Origin: Hartmannibacter diazotrophicus | GTDB taxonomy: Bacteria > Pseudomonadota > Alphaproteobacteria > Rhizobiales > Pleomorphomonadaceae | Assembly (NCBI RefSeq): GCF_900231165.1 | Contig: NZ_LT960614.1 | Span: forward strand, 3,473,501-3,537,500 | Direction: 5' to 3' | Length of the DNA stretch: 64,000 bases | Part shown: positions 1 to 8,707 of the stretch, piece after piece | Layout of the letters: the number at the start of each line of letters is the position of its first letter | How positions within the stretch are numbered: position 1 is the stretch's first letter | The notes under the pieces: model-generated | What the model was told of the DNA's origin: nothing | Seen by the model: only the letters and a program-made list of their open reading frames with translations | Database searches by the model: none | Position numbers and translations under genes: made by a program

Positions 1-460
1 GCCGCTCGACGTGCTCAAACGCTCGCGCGCGTCCCACCGGGAGACGGTGGCCGAACTCGTCCGCCTCGTCGGCCTTGCCGGTTTCGAGAAGGCCTTGCCG
101 GGCGAACTCTCCGGCGGCATGCGCCAGCGCGTCGCCATCGCCCGCTCGCTCGTCACCCACCCGCAGGTGCTCTTCCTCGACGAACCCTTCGGCGCGCTCG
201 ACCAGATCCTGCGCCGTCAGATGAACATCGAATTGCAGCGCACTTGGATGGAAAGCGGGGCAACCGCCCTTCTCGTCACCCATGGCATCGACGAGGCCGT
301 CTTCCTCGCCGACCGGGTCGTCGTGATGCAGAGCCGGCCGGGCCGCATCGGGCGCATCATCGACATTCCTCTACCCCGTCCGCGCCATCCCGACATTTTC
401 ACAAGCCCCGAGTTCCACCGCCTGGAGGCCGACGTGGCGGAGGCGCTCGATGGGCACTGA
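1..460 (+). CDS. ABC transporter ATP-binding protein, NitT/TauT type (5' truncated by window edge)
   Basis: This is the C-terminal part of an ATPase that powers a nitrate/sulfonate/taurine-type importer. The reading frame is open from the first bases of the window, so the Walker A half lies upstream. Visible are the ABC signature [15 protein letters not shown], Walker [12 protein letters not shown] and the H-loop [17 protein letters not shown]. The tail, which places a segment ending RPRHPDIF before an acidic helix, resembles SsuB/TauB-class proteins. The stop codon overlaps the start of the permease gene by 11 bases, so the two are translationally coupled. The transported substrate cannot be read from the sequence. 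Confidence 0.93.
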   Translation, partial: PLDVLKRSRASHRETVAELVRLVGLAGFEKALPGELSGGMRQRVAIARSLVTHPQVLFLDEPFGALDQILRRQMNIELQRTWMESGATALLVTHGIDEAVFLADRVVVMQSRPGRIGRIIDIPLPRPRHPDIFTSPEFHRLEADVAEALDGH

Positions 461-2072
461 CGCGCTGGCCGGCAACGTCACCTCGGTTGCGTCGAACCTC
501 TGGACCCGGCTGACCGGGCCTGAACACGCCACGCTGCGCAACTGGATCGTCCTGCTCGCCGCCTGGGAAATCCTCGGCCGGCTGAAGCTCGTCGCCGGCG
601 GCGCGCTGCCCGCGCCCTCCAGCGTGCTCTGGCGGCTCTGGATCGACCGCGCCGACTATCCCGACCACATCCTTGCGACGCTTCAGGGGGCAAGCGCGGG
701 CTTTCTCATCGGCAACCTGCTGGCGATTGCCGCCGGCGCCGTCTTCGCGCTCTTTCCCCTCGCGGCCCGGCTGTTCCGAGGCGTCAACGTCGCTCTCTTC
801 GCCCTGCCGCCCATCGCGCTGTCGCCGATCCTCGTCATCACCTTTTCCGGCATGACGCCGCGCATCATCCTCGCCGCCATAGCCTGCTATTTCATCACAA
901 TGACGGCGACGGTCACGGGCATTTCCCAGACCGACAAGCGCACCATCGACGTCGTGCGCGCCTATGGCGGCGGGCGCTGGCCGACGCTCAGGCTCGTGCA
1001 GGCGAGAAGCGCCCTGCCCTCGATCCTCGCGGGCCTCAGGATCGCCGCGCCCAATGCGGTTCTGGGCTCGATTCTGGCGGAGTTCGGCGGCGGCGGACGC
1101 CACGGCCTCGGCGTCTATCTCATCGGCTCGCTCGGCCGCGCCGAGCCGGACCGGCTCTGGGGCATCGGCCTGATGGCGACCGCCATGGCCGGCCTCGCAT
1201 ACGCGCTCTTCTCGGTGATCGCGTCGCGCCTCACCGGCTCGTCGAGGGCCGTGACGGTGCCCGCGAGCCCGCCGGCAAGCGCAGCCGGCAGCAAGTTCAC
1301 GGCGGGCGAGATCGCGATTGTCGCCGCCTCGATCCTGTTGCCCTTCGCCCTCTGGTGGCTGGTGCTGATCGCGATGGGCACGCCAGCGATGATCGCCAAG
1401 AACCCGGTCGATCTCTTCGCCTATCTGTTCCTTGCGCCCAACTCGGTGGTGACGCAGGCGAAGCTGCTGGCAGCCCTTGCCCAAACGCTGCCCATGACCC
1501 TGATCGGCATGGCGCTCGGCCTTGGCTTCGCCTTCCTGCTCGCGCTCTCGTCCGTACTCTATCCGGCGATCATCCGCGGCTTCATGCCGGTGGCGCTCGT
1601 CACCCAGACGATGCCGCTCGTGGCCCTGACGCCCCTGCTCGTCCTGATGCTCGGGCGCGGGCCTTCGGTCATCCTCTGGATCACCGTCTCGGTCACCTTC
1701 TTTCCCGCCTTCGTGACGATGGCGCAGGGCCTTTCGATGGTGCCGCACGCGGCCCTCGACGTGCCCCGCGCCTATGGCGCAAGTCCGCTCGCGCAGATGC
1801 GGCTCGTCTCGATTCCGGCGTCCCTGCCCTATCTCTTCGCCGCAACGCGCCTTGCCGTGCCGCGTGCCCTCCTTGGCGTGATGATCGCCGAATGGCTCGC
1901 GACGGGCACCGGCCTCGGCAACCTTCTCAACCAGTCGCGCGGTTATCTCGACTACGGAATGATCTGGTCCGTCGCCGTCGTCTCCGTGCTCATCTCCGTC
2001 GCCTTCTATCAGATCGTCGTCGCCGTCGAGACGCGCGTCCTCGCGCGGCGCGGCATGGCGCCCGCTCAATGA
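450..2072 (+). CDS. Fused double-domain ABC transporter permease (SsuC/TauC type)
   Basis: The 540-residue product carries two complete inner-membrane permease domains in one chain. Usual family members are about 250-270 residues and dimerise. Each half has several hydrophobic segments and an EAA-like coupling loop: [16 protein letters not shown] in the first half and [16 protein letters not shown] in the second, each followed by a conserved stretch ending in ALLG or AVLG. A polar Ala/Pro/Ser-rich linker near residues 265-285 joins the halves. It overlaps the upstream ATPase gene. A single polypeptide probably forms the whole pore. The substrate is unknown; family members import sulfonates, pyrimidines or similar small molecules. 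Confidence 0.92.
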   Translation: MGTDALAGNVTSVASNLWTRLTGPEHATLRNWIVLLAAWEILGRLKLVAGGALPAPSSVLWRLWIDRADYPDHILATLQGASAGFLIGNLLAIAAGAVFALFPLAARLFRGVNVALFALPPIALSPILVITFSGMTPRIILAAIACYFITMTATVTGISQTDKRTIDVVRAYGGGRWPTLRLVQARSALPSILAGLRIAAPNAVLGSILAEFGGGGRHGLGVYLIGSLGRAEPDRLWGIGLMATAMAGLAYALFSVIASRLTGSSRAVTVPASPPASAAGSKFTAGEIAIVAASILLPFALWWLVLIAMGTPAMIAKNPVDLFAYLFLAPNSVVTQAKLLAALAQTLPMTLIGMALGLGFAFLLALSSVLYPAIIRGFMPVALVTQTMPLVALTPLLVLMLGRGPSVILWITVSVTFFPAFVTMAQGLSMVPHAALDVPRAYGASPLAQMRLVSIPASLPYLFAATRLAVPRALLGVMIAEWLATGTGLGNLLNQSRGYLDYGMIWSVAVVSVLISVAFYQIVVAVETRVLARRGMAPAQ

Positions 2073-2105
2073 TGCCGATGGCACGCAATACCGACATTCG
2101 GATGA

Positions 2106-2231
2106 TGTCATTCCCGGCCGAGGTCCGCAGGACCGAGGAGAAGGGAATCCAGAAATCGGCCAATGAGATCTTCGGCTTGCTTCTGGATCCCCTTCCCTCG
2201 CCTCGCGTTGCTCGGCTCGCCGGGGATGACA
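2106..2231. repeat. 126-bp intergenic palindromic repeat, copy 1
   Basis: The element begins TGTCATTCCCGGC and ends GCCGGGGATGACA, so its ends form a 13-bp inverted repeat with one G-T type mismatch. Nested inside are GAAGGGAATCC and GGATCCCCTTCCC, which also pair. A second copy of exactly the same length lies at 35569-35694. It has no coding potential of its own. This looks like the short palindromic repeats common in alphaproteobacterial intergenic DNA. Confidence 0.8.
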
Positions 2232-2292
2232 CCGACAAAGGCATAGGCGGCTCATGAAACCAATCCCGTCAAAAAATCAGGGAACCAACGCT

Positions 2293-3033
2293 ATGGATGT
2301 CATCGACCACAAGAGTTCCGTCCGCGAACGCGTCTGGAGCGAACTGCGCAAGGTGGCGGTGCCGGACAGCCGCTTTCACTTCGACTTCGGCGAATTTATC
2401 GCCGACTTCGAGGGCGGCGAGGAGGCCGTCGCGCGGCTCGTCGCGCACGACTTCTACCGGAACTCGAACTATATCTTCATCACGCCGGACAATTGCCTCG
2501 ACCGCCTGCGCCTGCGCGCGCTGCAGGACGGCAAGACCGTGCTGATGACCACCTATTCCATCAAGCGCGGCTTCTGGCTGCTCGACCCGGCGCTGATTTC
2601 GCCTGACCTTTACCTCTACGCCTCGACCCTCGACGGCATGGAGCGCGTCGGCAAGCCATTGACGCTGAAGGAAATCGAGAAGATGCCGACGGTCGACTAC
2701 ATGGTCACCGGCACCGGCGCCATCAACCTGGAGGGCGTGCGCTTCGGCAAGGGTCACGGCTTTTTCGACGCCGAATGGGGCATGCTCTACCAACTCGGCC
2801 GCATTTCGGTCGAAACGCCGTCGGCTGCCGTCGTCCACGACTGCCAGGTGCTCGACGAAAAACTCGTTCCGGACGTCTACGACACCGTCGCCGACGTCAT
2901 CTTCACGCCGACGCGCACGATCGCGGTCGAAAGCCCGCACAAGCCCACCTGCGGCATCCTGTGGGACAGGCTCGACCCGCACATGTACGAGACGATCCCG
3001 CCCCTGCAGGAACTGAAGGCGATGGGTCTCTGA
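2293..3033 (+). CDS. 5-formyltetrahydrofolate cyclo-ligase family protein
   Basis: The protein resembles the MTHFS/5-formyl-THF cyclo-ligase family, which closes formyl-folate to methenyl-THF with ATP. Recognisable blocks are the nucleotide-side region YIFITPDNCLDRLRLRAL, the middle VDYMVTGTGAINLEGVRFGKG, and the C-terminal block with DVIFTPTRTIAV. The enzyme itself is usually about 190 residues, so this 246-residue form belongs to a longer, less characterised branch and its exact substrate is uncertain. The start at 2293 is preferred because AGGGAA lies 8 bases upstream; an in-frame ATG at 2254 would add 13 residues. It follows the importer genes in the same direction, suggesting a shared role. 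Confidence 0.75.
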   Translation: MDVIDHKSSVRERVWSELRKVAVPDSRFHFDFGEFIADFEGGEEAVARLVAHDFYRNSNYIFITPDNCLDRLRLRALQDGKTVLMTTYSIKRGFWLLDPALISPDLYLYASTLDGMERVGKPLTLKEIEKMPTVDYMVTGTGAINLEGVRFGKGHGFFDAEWGMLYQLGRISVETPSAAVVHDCQVLDEKLVPDVYDTVADVIFTPTRTIAVESPHKPTCGILWDRLDPHMYETIPPLQELKAMGL

Positions 3034-3355
3034 CATCCGCAATGACGACCGAAGGAAAACGCCAGAATTGGCCCACCCGTTTCGCCCATAAGATGGTCAT
3101 AACATGCTTATTTTATTGTCATATTGACTATCGCATAGGCTTTTGAAATCGCGCTTTGGAAATTGGCGCATTTTGGGCTTCATTTGGCGGAAAATGTACT
3201 ATGAGCGGCGTTGTGCACTGACGCCGTTTGGCCTGTAATCCTACGTACGCGCTGCTCGATAGCAGCGACTTCTCGAAAAATCAGTCGGGCGCCGAGCGCC
3301 TCGACCCGGCCATCGCCGGGAACGGGGACGTGCGTCCTGGCCGAAGGAGAATGGC
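3034..3355. other. Intergenic region upstream of the nitrile hydratase operon
   Basis: About 320 bases without a supported gene. The stretch 3085-3150 is clearly more AT-rich than its surroundings and includes TTGACT, which could be a -35 element, so it probably carries the promoter of the operon starting at 3356. No convincing -10 box, riboswitch fold or cobalamin-type box was found by eye. Confidence 0.45.
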
Positions 3356-4327
3356 ATGCGCAGGACAAAGGCCACCATCATCACCGGCTTTCTGGGCGCC
3401 GGAAAGACGACGCTCCTCAACCACATCCTTTCCCAATCCGAAGGCGAGCGGATCGCCGTCATCGTCAACGAATACGGCGAGGTCGGGATCGACGGCCAGC
3501 TTGTCGTTGGAACGACGGACAACGTGATCGAACTGAACAACGGCTGCATCTGCTGCGCCGTTCGCGACGACCTCATCACCGCGATCACGGAGCTGCTGGC
3601 GTCCGGCCGGATAATCGACCGCTTCATCATCGAGACCTCGGGGCTCGCCGACCCTGCCCCCGTGATCCAGTCCTTCGTGCTGGACGAGACCTTGTCGGCA
3701 AGGCTCGAACTCGACGCCATTGTCACCGTGGTCGATGCCCGCCATGTCGCCAATCAGCTCTCGCAGGATGAAGCGGTCGAGCAGATCAGCTTTGCGGACG
3801 TCCTGCTCCTCAACAAGTCGGATCTCGTTTCACCGGAAAGCCTTGAGGAGACGGAGACGCTGCTTCGGCGGATGAATCCGATCGCCAGGATCAAGCGCAC
3901 GCAGGCCTGCGACGTCGAACGGGAGGGCCTTCTCGACATCGGCGCCTTCGACCTTCGCAACATCCTCGCGATCGATCCGGAAATACTGGAAGACCACGAG
4001 CATGAGCACGACCAGAGCGTCGGCTGCATTGCCATCCGCGAAACGGCCCCGCTCGATCCGAAAGCCTTCAACGGCTGGCTCGTTCGCCTGACCCAGGACA
4101 TCGGCGCCGATCTCTTCCGGATGAAGGGCGTCTTGAACTTTTCCGGCGAGCCGCGCCGCTATGTCTTCCACGCCGTCCACATGACGCTGGAGGGCCGTCC
4201 GGGGCGCCCTTGGGGAAGCGACCGGCGGCTCAATGAAATCGTCTTCATCGGCCGCAATCTCGATGAAGCGATGCTCCGAGACGGTTTTTCAGGCTGCATG
4301 GCCCAAATGCCTGCCCTCGCCTCCTGA
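3356..4327 (+). CDS. CobW/COG0523-family GTPase, probable metallochaperone of nitrile hydratase
   Basis: This is a G3E-family P-loop GTPase that inserts or handles metal for a partner enzyme. The P-loop GFLGAGKT is at residues 11-18, the CxCC metal-binding motif (CICC) is at residues 64-67, and the guanine-specificity motif NKSD is present. A His/Glu-rich patch EDHEHEHD near residues 210-220 could bind metal. The C-terminal CobW domain follows. The 323-residue length is normal. It is the first gene of the nitrile hydratase operon. COG0523 activators are best known from Fe-type nitrile hydratases, whereas the alpha subunit here has a cobalt-type motif. Confidence 0.9.
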   Translation: MRRTKATIITGFLGAGKTTLLNHILSQSEGERIAVIVNEYGEVGIDGQLVVGTTDNVIELNNGCICCAVRDDLITAITELLASGRIIDRFIIETSGLADPAPVIQSFVLDETLSARLELDAIVTVVDARHVANQLSQDEAVEQISFADVLLLNKSDLVSPESLEETETLLRRMNPIARIKRTQACDVEREGLLDIGAFDLRNILAIDPEILEDHEHEHDQSVGCIAIRETAPLDPKAFNGWLVRLTQDIGADLFRMKGVLNFSGEPRRYVFHAVHMTLEGRPGRPWGSDRRLNEIVFIGRNLDEAMLRDGFSGCMAQMPALAS

Positions 4328-4359
4328 CCTCTTCCCTCTCAACCCCAAGGAGACGTCCC

Positions 4360-4860
4360 ATGCCCCCGCTTGTCGCAGCCATGGTCAGCCTCGGCGTTCT
4401 CGGCGCCATCGACACCTACATCACCGCCACCGTCTTTCCCGTTCCGGTCTGGGTCACCTTCATCGCCTGGGCGTCCTTCTTTGCCTGCGGAGGGGGAACC
4501 CAGGGCTTCGTGAAGTCCGTGGCCAGAAACTGGACCGGCATCCTGATCGCCAGCCTCACACTTCTGATCATTGCATCCGGTCCGCCAACGCCGGTCTTCG
4601 CCGCGATCCTCGTAGGCCTCGGCACCTCGGCCATGGTGTTCGCGGCCAACTTCGGCCTTCTCAATTTCCCGCCCGCCATCGTGTTCGGCTTCGCCTCCTT
4701 CGTTGGCACGACGGCCGCGACCGGCACCTCGATCTTCACGACCGGGATCCAGCATCCGACGCTTGTCGCAATGGCGGCGATGCTGCTCGGCGCAGCCTTC
4801 GGCTACGTCTCCGAACTCGGCACCCAGATGCTCACGTCGAAGAAGACCGCAGCAGCCTGA
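4360..4860 (+). CDS. DUF1097 family small membrane protein
   Basis: The 166-residue protein is almost entirely hydrophobic, with about five transmembrane segments and short glycine-rich turns such as FFACGGGTQGFVKSV. It matches the DUF1097 pattern of small bacterial membrane proteins of unknown function. It lies between the CobW-type GTPase and the nitrile hydratase beta subunit in the same operon, which suggests a transport role such as movement of metal, nitrile or amide. That role is inferred from context only. Confidence 0.75.
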   Translation: MPPLVAAMVSLGVLGAIDTYITATVFPVPVWVTFIAWASFFACGGGTQGFVKSVARNWTGILIASLTLLIIASGPPTPVFAAILVGLGTSAMVFAANFGLLNFPPAIVFGFASFVGTTAATGTSIFTTGIQHPTLVAMAAMLLGAAFGYVSELGTQMLTSKKTAAA

Positions 4861-4925
4861 GCGGCAGCGATCGATCCCGATCGATCGATTGGCTCCTCAT
4901 CCAACTTCCAACGAGAGAACCCGAC

Positions 4926-5669
4926 ATGAAACTTCAGCATTATCTCGGAGGCCTTGAGGGTCTCGGGCCGGTTTGGACGGAAACCCGCGTCTTTGTCGAA
5001 CCCTGGGAGACCCGCATCTTCGGCATCCATACGGCGATGATGGCGCTGTCGACCCAGTTGCCGCTCCCCGAAACGCCCTCGACCTTCAAGACGGTCTGGA
5101 CCTGGGCCGATCTGCGCAAGGGCGCGGAAAGTCTCAATCCCTTCGACTATTTCAAGTTCCGCTACTACGAGAAATGGCTCGGCGGCATCTCCGGCTACTT
5201 CATCGAGAACGGCTACATCACGGCCGAGGAACTCGATGCCCTGACGGAAGAATATTACGCCGACCCGGCCAAGCCCCTTCCGGACGGCGGCGACGGCGCG
5301 ATCGACGAGCGGATCATCCAGTATCTCGTCGAGGGCGACAGCCCGAAGCGCAGCGACATGACCGAGACCAACCTGGCGGTCGGCGACACGGTCTCGATCC
5401 GCAATGTTCCAAGCGTCGAGCACACGCGCCTGCCCGGCTTCTTGCGCGGCAAGACCGGCACGATCGAGACCGTCTACGAGGGCACCTACGTCTACCTCTG
5501 CGACACGGGGCCGGACGGCATCGGTCCGGCAATGCCCGTCTACTGCATTGCCTTCGACCCGGACGTGCTCTGGCCCGGTAACGCCGAGCCGAACTTCACG
5601 CTCTATGCCGATCTCTACGCAACCTATGTCGAGGCGCCTGCGGACGACGAGACCGCAAAGGCCGCCTGA
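4926..5669 (+). CDS. nthB: Nitrile hydratase beta subunit
   Basis: This is the non-catalytic beta subunit that, with alpha, hydrates nitriles to amides. The N-terminus MKLQHYLGGLEGLGPV is a variant of the family opening MNGIHDLGGMHGFGPV. The C-terminal SH3-like barrel contains LPGFLRGKTGTIETVYEG and YCIAFDPDVLWPGNAEPN, as expected for NHase beta. The length of 247 residues fits. The ATG at 4926 is chosen because homologues start at this position; a longer open frame upstream has no family similarity. The order beta then alpha is typical of cobalt-type operons. Confidence 0.92.
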   Translation: MKLQHYLGGLEGLGPVWTETRVFVEPWETRIFGIHTAMMALSTQLPLPETPSTFKTVWTWADLRKGAESLNPFDYFKFRYYEKWLGGISGYFIENGYITAEELDALTEEYYADPAKPLPDGGDGAIDERIIQYLVEGDSPKRSDMTETNLAVGDTVSIRNVPSVEHTRLPGFLRGKTGTIETVYEGTYVYLCDTGPDGIGPAMPVYCIAFDPDVLWPGNAEPNFTLYADLYATYVEAPADDETAKAA

Positions 5670-5693
5670 TCCGAGCCTCAGGGAGAAAGACCA

Positions 5694-6311
5694 ATGGATG
5701 ACCGTTTCAAATATCGGGGTGACCGCGAGGCCTACAGTGCGGCCCGGGTGCGCGCCCTGGAGGCGCTCCTGATCAAAAAGGGCATCATCACCGACAAGTC
5801 CGTGAACACCGTGCTCGACTTCTTCGAAACGAAGATGGGCCCCTTCAACGGCGCCAAGATCGTCGTACGGGCATGGCTCGACCCGACCTTCAAGGACCGC
5901 CTCGTCGCCGATACGCCCAAGGCCATCGCGGAACTCGACCTGCCGGACGGCATGGCGGGCGCCGAGGGCGAGCACATGCGCGCGGTGGCGAACGCGCCCG
6001 GCATTCACAACCTCATCATCTGCACGCTCTGCTCCTGCTATCCCTGGCCCGTTCTGGGTCTGCCGCCCTACTGGTACAAGGACCCGACTTTCCGCAGCCG
6101 CGCCGCCCGCGAACCCCGCGCCGTTCTTGCTGAATTCGGCCTGCCGATCTCCGAGGACATCGAAGTGAAGGTCTGGGACTCCAGCGCCCAGATCCGCTGG
6201 TTCGTCATCCCGGAGCGGCCCGAAGGCACCGAAGGCCTGTCGGAGAGCGAACTGGAGGCGCTGGTCACGCCCGAGGCGATGATGGGCGTCGCCGTCGCCA
6301 AGGCAGCGTGA
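5694..6311 (+). CDS. nthA: Nitrile hydratase alpha subunit, cobalt type
   Basis: This is the catalytic subunit that holds the low-spin metal in a claw of modified cysteines. The metal site is C-T-L-C-S-C followed by YPWPVLG, with Cys110, Cys113, Ser114 and Cys115. Thr after the first cysteine and Tyr after the last are the marks of cobalt enzymes; iron enzymes have Ser and Thr there. Downstream blocks YKDPTFRSRAAREPRAVL and the conserved strand ending IRWFVIPERP match the family. The 205-residue length is normal. It is 24 bases after nthB and 3 bases before the accessory gene. Confidence 0.95.
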   Translation: MDDRFKYRGDREAYSAARVRALEALLIKKGIITDKSVNTVLDFFETKMGPFNGAKIVVRAWLDPTFKDRLVADTPKAIAELDLPDGMAGAEGEHMRAVANAPGIHNLIICTLCSCYPWPVLGLPPYWYKDPTFRSRAAREPRAVLAEFGLPISEDIEVKVWDSSAQIRWFVIPERPEGTEGLSESELEALVTPEAMMGVAVAKAA

Positions 6312-6314
6312 ACC

Positions 6315-6650
6315 ATGTCCATGCTCACGCAGTTCGAGCATTTCGCCGTCACCGAGATGCTCGGCGACCCCGACAGCCCGCCTCGGGCGAACGGAACCCT
6401 GTGCTTCGGGTCCGATTGGGAGCGTTCGTCCTTCGGGATGGCTCTCGCCTTGGCGAAGGACGGGTTCTTCGAGTGGGACGACTTCCGCGACGAACTGATC
6501 GCCTCGATCAGGGAATGGGAAGAGGCCCATCCGGACGACCATTCGTCCTGGAACTACTACGACCAGTTCCTGAGCGCCCTTGAACGCGCGGTCGTCAAAT
6601 GCGGCCTCGTCGACCCGGCAGAACTTCCCGCTTTCCCGGCTCTCGCCTGA
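6315..6650 (+). CDS. Nitrile hydratase accessory protein (beta-subunit-like, P14K/NhlE type)
   Basis: The 111-residue protein resembles the N-terminal half of NHase beta and matches the small activator proteins that shuttle the metallated alpha subunit into the enzyme. The block NGTLCFGSDWERSSFGMALA, then FEWDDFRDELIASIREWE, is characteristic of the accessory family. It begins 3 bases after the alpha gene, indicating tight co-translation. Cobalt-type systems use such proteins for self-subunit swapping. Here it coexists with a CobW-type GTPase, which is an unusual double set. Confidence 0.88.
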   Translation: MSMLTQFEHFAVTEMLGDPDSPPRANGTLCFGSDWERSSFGMALALAKDGFFEWDDFRDELIASIREWEEAHPDDHSSWNYYDQFLSALERAVVKCGLVDPAELPAFPALA

Positions 6651-6695
6651 CCCGGGCAGCGCTCGCCATTCCCGACAGTTTACGGAGATAAGATC

Positions 6696-7373
6696 ATGCA
6701 CATCGAACCAGGGCTCGTTGACGGAGCCAAGATCGTCCTCAGCTACGCGACGGCCGCGGCCGCCGGCATCCACGCCTTGAAGCTCGGCGTTTCGACCATC
6801 GTCAAACGCGGGCTGGTCTCCTTCGCGGGCCGGACCGCGCTCGCGACAACGCTCGTCTTTTCCTTCTTCGAACTGCTGCCGCACTATCCGGTGGGCGTTT
6901 CCGAAGTGCACCTCATCCTCGGCTCGACGCTGTTCCTGCTCTTCGGCGCCGCGCCGGCAGCCTTCGGCCTAGCGCTGGGCCTGCTCATCCAGGGGCTGTT
7001 CTTTGCCTCCTTCGATCTGCCGCAATACGGCATGAACATGACAACGCTGCTTGTGCCGCTCTTTGCCGTCTCCGCCCTCGCCGACCGGCTGATCGCGCCC
7101 TCGACGCCCTATGTCGACTTGAAATACCGTCAGGCGCTGGCCATTTCGACCGCCTATCAGGCCGGCATTGTTGCATGGGTCGCGTTCTGGGCGTTCTATG
7201 GTCAAGGGTTCTCGATCGAAAACCTGGCGGCCGTCGGCAGCTTCGGCGCGGCCTATATGCTGGTCATCGCCATCGAGCCTCTTGCTGACCTCGCCGTGCT
7301 TGCGGCCGCCAAGTCTCTCCGCGGCATTGGCCGGAGCCCGCTGCTCGAAACACGCCTGATCCAGGCGGCCTGA
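6696..7373 (+). CDS. cbiM: CbiM-like cobalt permease, energy-coupling-factor type
   Basis: The protein is an inner-membrane permease of 225 residues with about six hydrophobic segments. It starts Met-His-Ile (MHIEPGLVDGAK); in CbiM/NikM the N-terminal Met-His forms the metal-binding site, so this start (ATG 6696, with ACGGAGAT upstream) is well supported. A block GSTLFLLFGAAPAAFGLALG is also typical. No CbiN, CbiQ or CbiO gene is adjacent, so it either borrows an ECF module from elsewhere or works alone. Its place as last gene of a Co-type nitrile hydratase operon indicates cobalt supply, the role that NhlF plays in Rhodococcus. Confidence 0.85.
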   Translation: MHIEPGLVDGAKIVLSYATAAAAGIHALKLGVSTIVKRGLVSFAGRTALATTLVFSFFELLPHYPVGVSEVHLILGSTLFLLFGAAPAAFGLALGLLIQGLFFASFDLPQYGMNMTTLLVPLFAVSALADRLIAPSTPYVDLKYRQALAISTAYQAGIVAWVAFWAFYGQGFSIENLAAVGSFGAAYMLVIAIEPLADLAVLAAAKSLRGIGRSPLLETRLIQAA

Positions 7374-7396
7374 CGTCCGCCCGGCACCACCGAAAA

Positions 7397-7430
7397 CCAC
7401 CTGCCGGCCTGTGTAATGGCCGGCAGGTGG
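7397..7430. terminator. Perfect 13-bp stem-loop after cbiM
   Basis: CCACCTGCCGGCC (7397-7409) pairs perfectly with GGCCGGCAGGTGG (7418-7430) across an 8-base loop. There is no T-run on the right side, but AAAA lies just left of the stem. It lies 24 bases after the cbiM stop and 57 bases before the GlxA-type regulator start. It is probably a transcript end or attenuator; a regulator-binding palindrome is the alternative. Confidence 0.6.
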
Positions 7431-7486
7431 CAAAGCGCTGTTCTCACGGTAAGTCCAATCTGTCTCAGGCTTTGAAGGGAGGTCCC

Positions 7487-8527
7487 ATGCGCATTGTGAT
7501 CCTTGCTCCGCCGGGCGTTCAGTCACTCGACATCGTAGGGCCGGCAGAGGTTTTCTGGGAAGCTGCCCGCCGTCTCGGCGACATGAGCAAATACGACATC
7601 CAGATCATGTCGACCGGTGCCGCATCCATCGGCGGCACCGGGCAGCTGCGCTTTCTGGCCGACCGGACGATCTTCGATCCCGACGAGCCGATCGACACGC
7701 TGCTCGTCGCCGGCGATCCCTCCTTTCAGGAGGTCGATCAGGAGGTCATCGACTGGCTGCGGCGCAGGGTTCCCACCGTCAGGCGATACGGCTCGATCTG
7801 CACCGGGGTGTTCCTGCTCGCCGCCGCCGGCCTCCTCGATGGCAAGCGGATCACGACGCACTGGGAATGCGCCCCGAAATTCAGCAAGGACTTTCCGCAT
7901 ATCCAGCTCGACGCCGACGCCATCTTCCTGCGGGATGGCGCCTTGATCACAGCGGCCGGCGTCACGGCTGGCATCGATCTCGCCCTCTCGCTGGTCGAGG
8001 AAGACTATGGCCGGGAGGTGGCCCTCATCGTGGCGCGCTACATGGTCATGTTCATGAAGCGGCCGGGCGGCCAGTCGCAGTTCAGCGCACATCTCGTTGG
8101 CCAGATGTCCGAGACGACCCTGATTCAGAAGGCCCAGGAATACATCCTCTCCCATCTCGGCAGTTCGCTGGCGATCGATACGATCGCCCAGCAGGTCGGC
8201 ATGAGCACGCGCAACTTCGGACGCGTGTTTCGCCAGGAACTCGGGATCACGCCGGTGGACTTCATCGCTGCGGCAAGGACGGACGCGGCGCGGCGGTTGC
8301 TGGAGGACACGAACCAGCCATTGCAGCGGATCGCGACGTCCTGCGGCTTCGGCGACGTCAGCGCCATGCGCCGCGCCTTCGCCAAGACGATTGGCGTCAG
8401 CCCTAACGAATATCGTCTGCGGTTTCAGAACAACCAGACGGGGGGACGAAGCCGAACCCTGCCGCCTGTCCTTGCCATGCAGACGGCCCTGAAGGCGATG
8501 GCCCACGCAGAATCCGGCCCGGCCTGA
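7487..8527 (+). CDS. GlxA family transcriptional regulator (DJ-1/PfpI-like domain plus AraC HTH)
   Basis: Residues 1-170 form a DJ-1/PfpI amidase-like sensor domain; the nucleophile-elbow cysteine lies in YGSICTGVFLLAAAGLLDG. Residues 215-320 form an AraC-type double helix-turn-helix, with AIDTIAQQVGMSTRNFGRVF and the C-terminal block CGFGDVSAMRRAFAKTIG. The ATG at 7487 follows a strong site (GGGAGG, 4 bases upstream) and gives 346 residues. An in-frame ATG at 7427 is less likely. Position right after the nitrile hydratase operon makes it a candidate activator of that operon, but this is inference. Confidence 0.9.
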   Translation: MRIVILAPPGVQSLDIVGPAEVFWEAARRLGDMSKYDIQIMSTGAASIGGTGQLRFLADRTIFDPDEPIDTLLVAGDPSFQEVDQEVIDWLRRRVPTVRRYGSICTGVFLLAAAGLLDGKRITTHWECAPKFSKDFPHIQLDADAIFLRDGALITAAGVTAGIDLALSLVEEDYGREVALIVARYMVMFMKRPGGQSQFSAHLVGQMSETTLIQKAQEYILSHLGSSLAIDTIAQQVGMSTRNFGRVFRQELGITPVDFIAAARTDAARRLLEDTNQPLQRIATSCGFGDVSAMRRAFAKTIGVSPNEYRLRFQNNQTGGRSRTLPPVLAMQTALKAMAHAESGPA

Positions 8528-8707
8528 CCGGCCCCGTGCCGGTGTCGTGCGCGACCGGCCGAAGGTCCGATATCAGTCCCTTTTCCTGCGGGGGTCTTTG
8601 ACGACCCTCAATGCCGAAGCGCCTGGACCATGCCTCAATGACCCTGTTCACGAGCGATCTTTCTTCGATTGCCCGTGTGAACCTGAGGGAAGACGGAGGA
8701 GGGTCCG

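Noticed and set aside
399-2255. Minus-strand open frame of 618 codons opposite the fused permease
   Set aside because: It is antisense to a clear membrane permease, is extremely rich in Arg, Gly, Asp and Glu as expected for a shadow frame in GC-rich DNA, and its start falls in the palindromic repeat.
3034-3355. Cobalamin riboswitch or cobalt-responsive box before the nitrile hydratase operon
   Set aside because: No B12-box-like conserved core or clear fold could be recognised by eye.
5694-6311. Thiocyanate hydrolase or Fe-type nitrile hydratase
   Set aside because: The claw reads CTLCSCYPW, not the iron-type CSLCSCT, and there is no three-gene arrangement with a split beta-type subunit as in thiocyanate hydrolase.
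4803-6911. Minus-strand open frame of 702 codons across the nitrile hydratase genes
   Set aside because: It covers several well-recognised plus-strand genes, shows no family resemblance and has low-complexity shadow composition.
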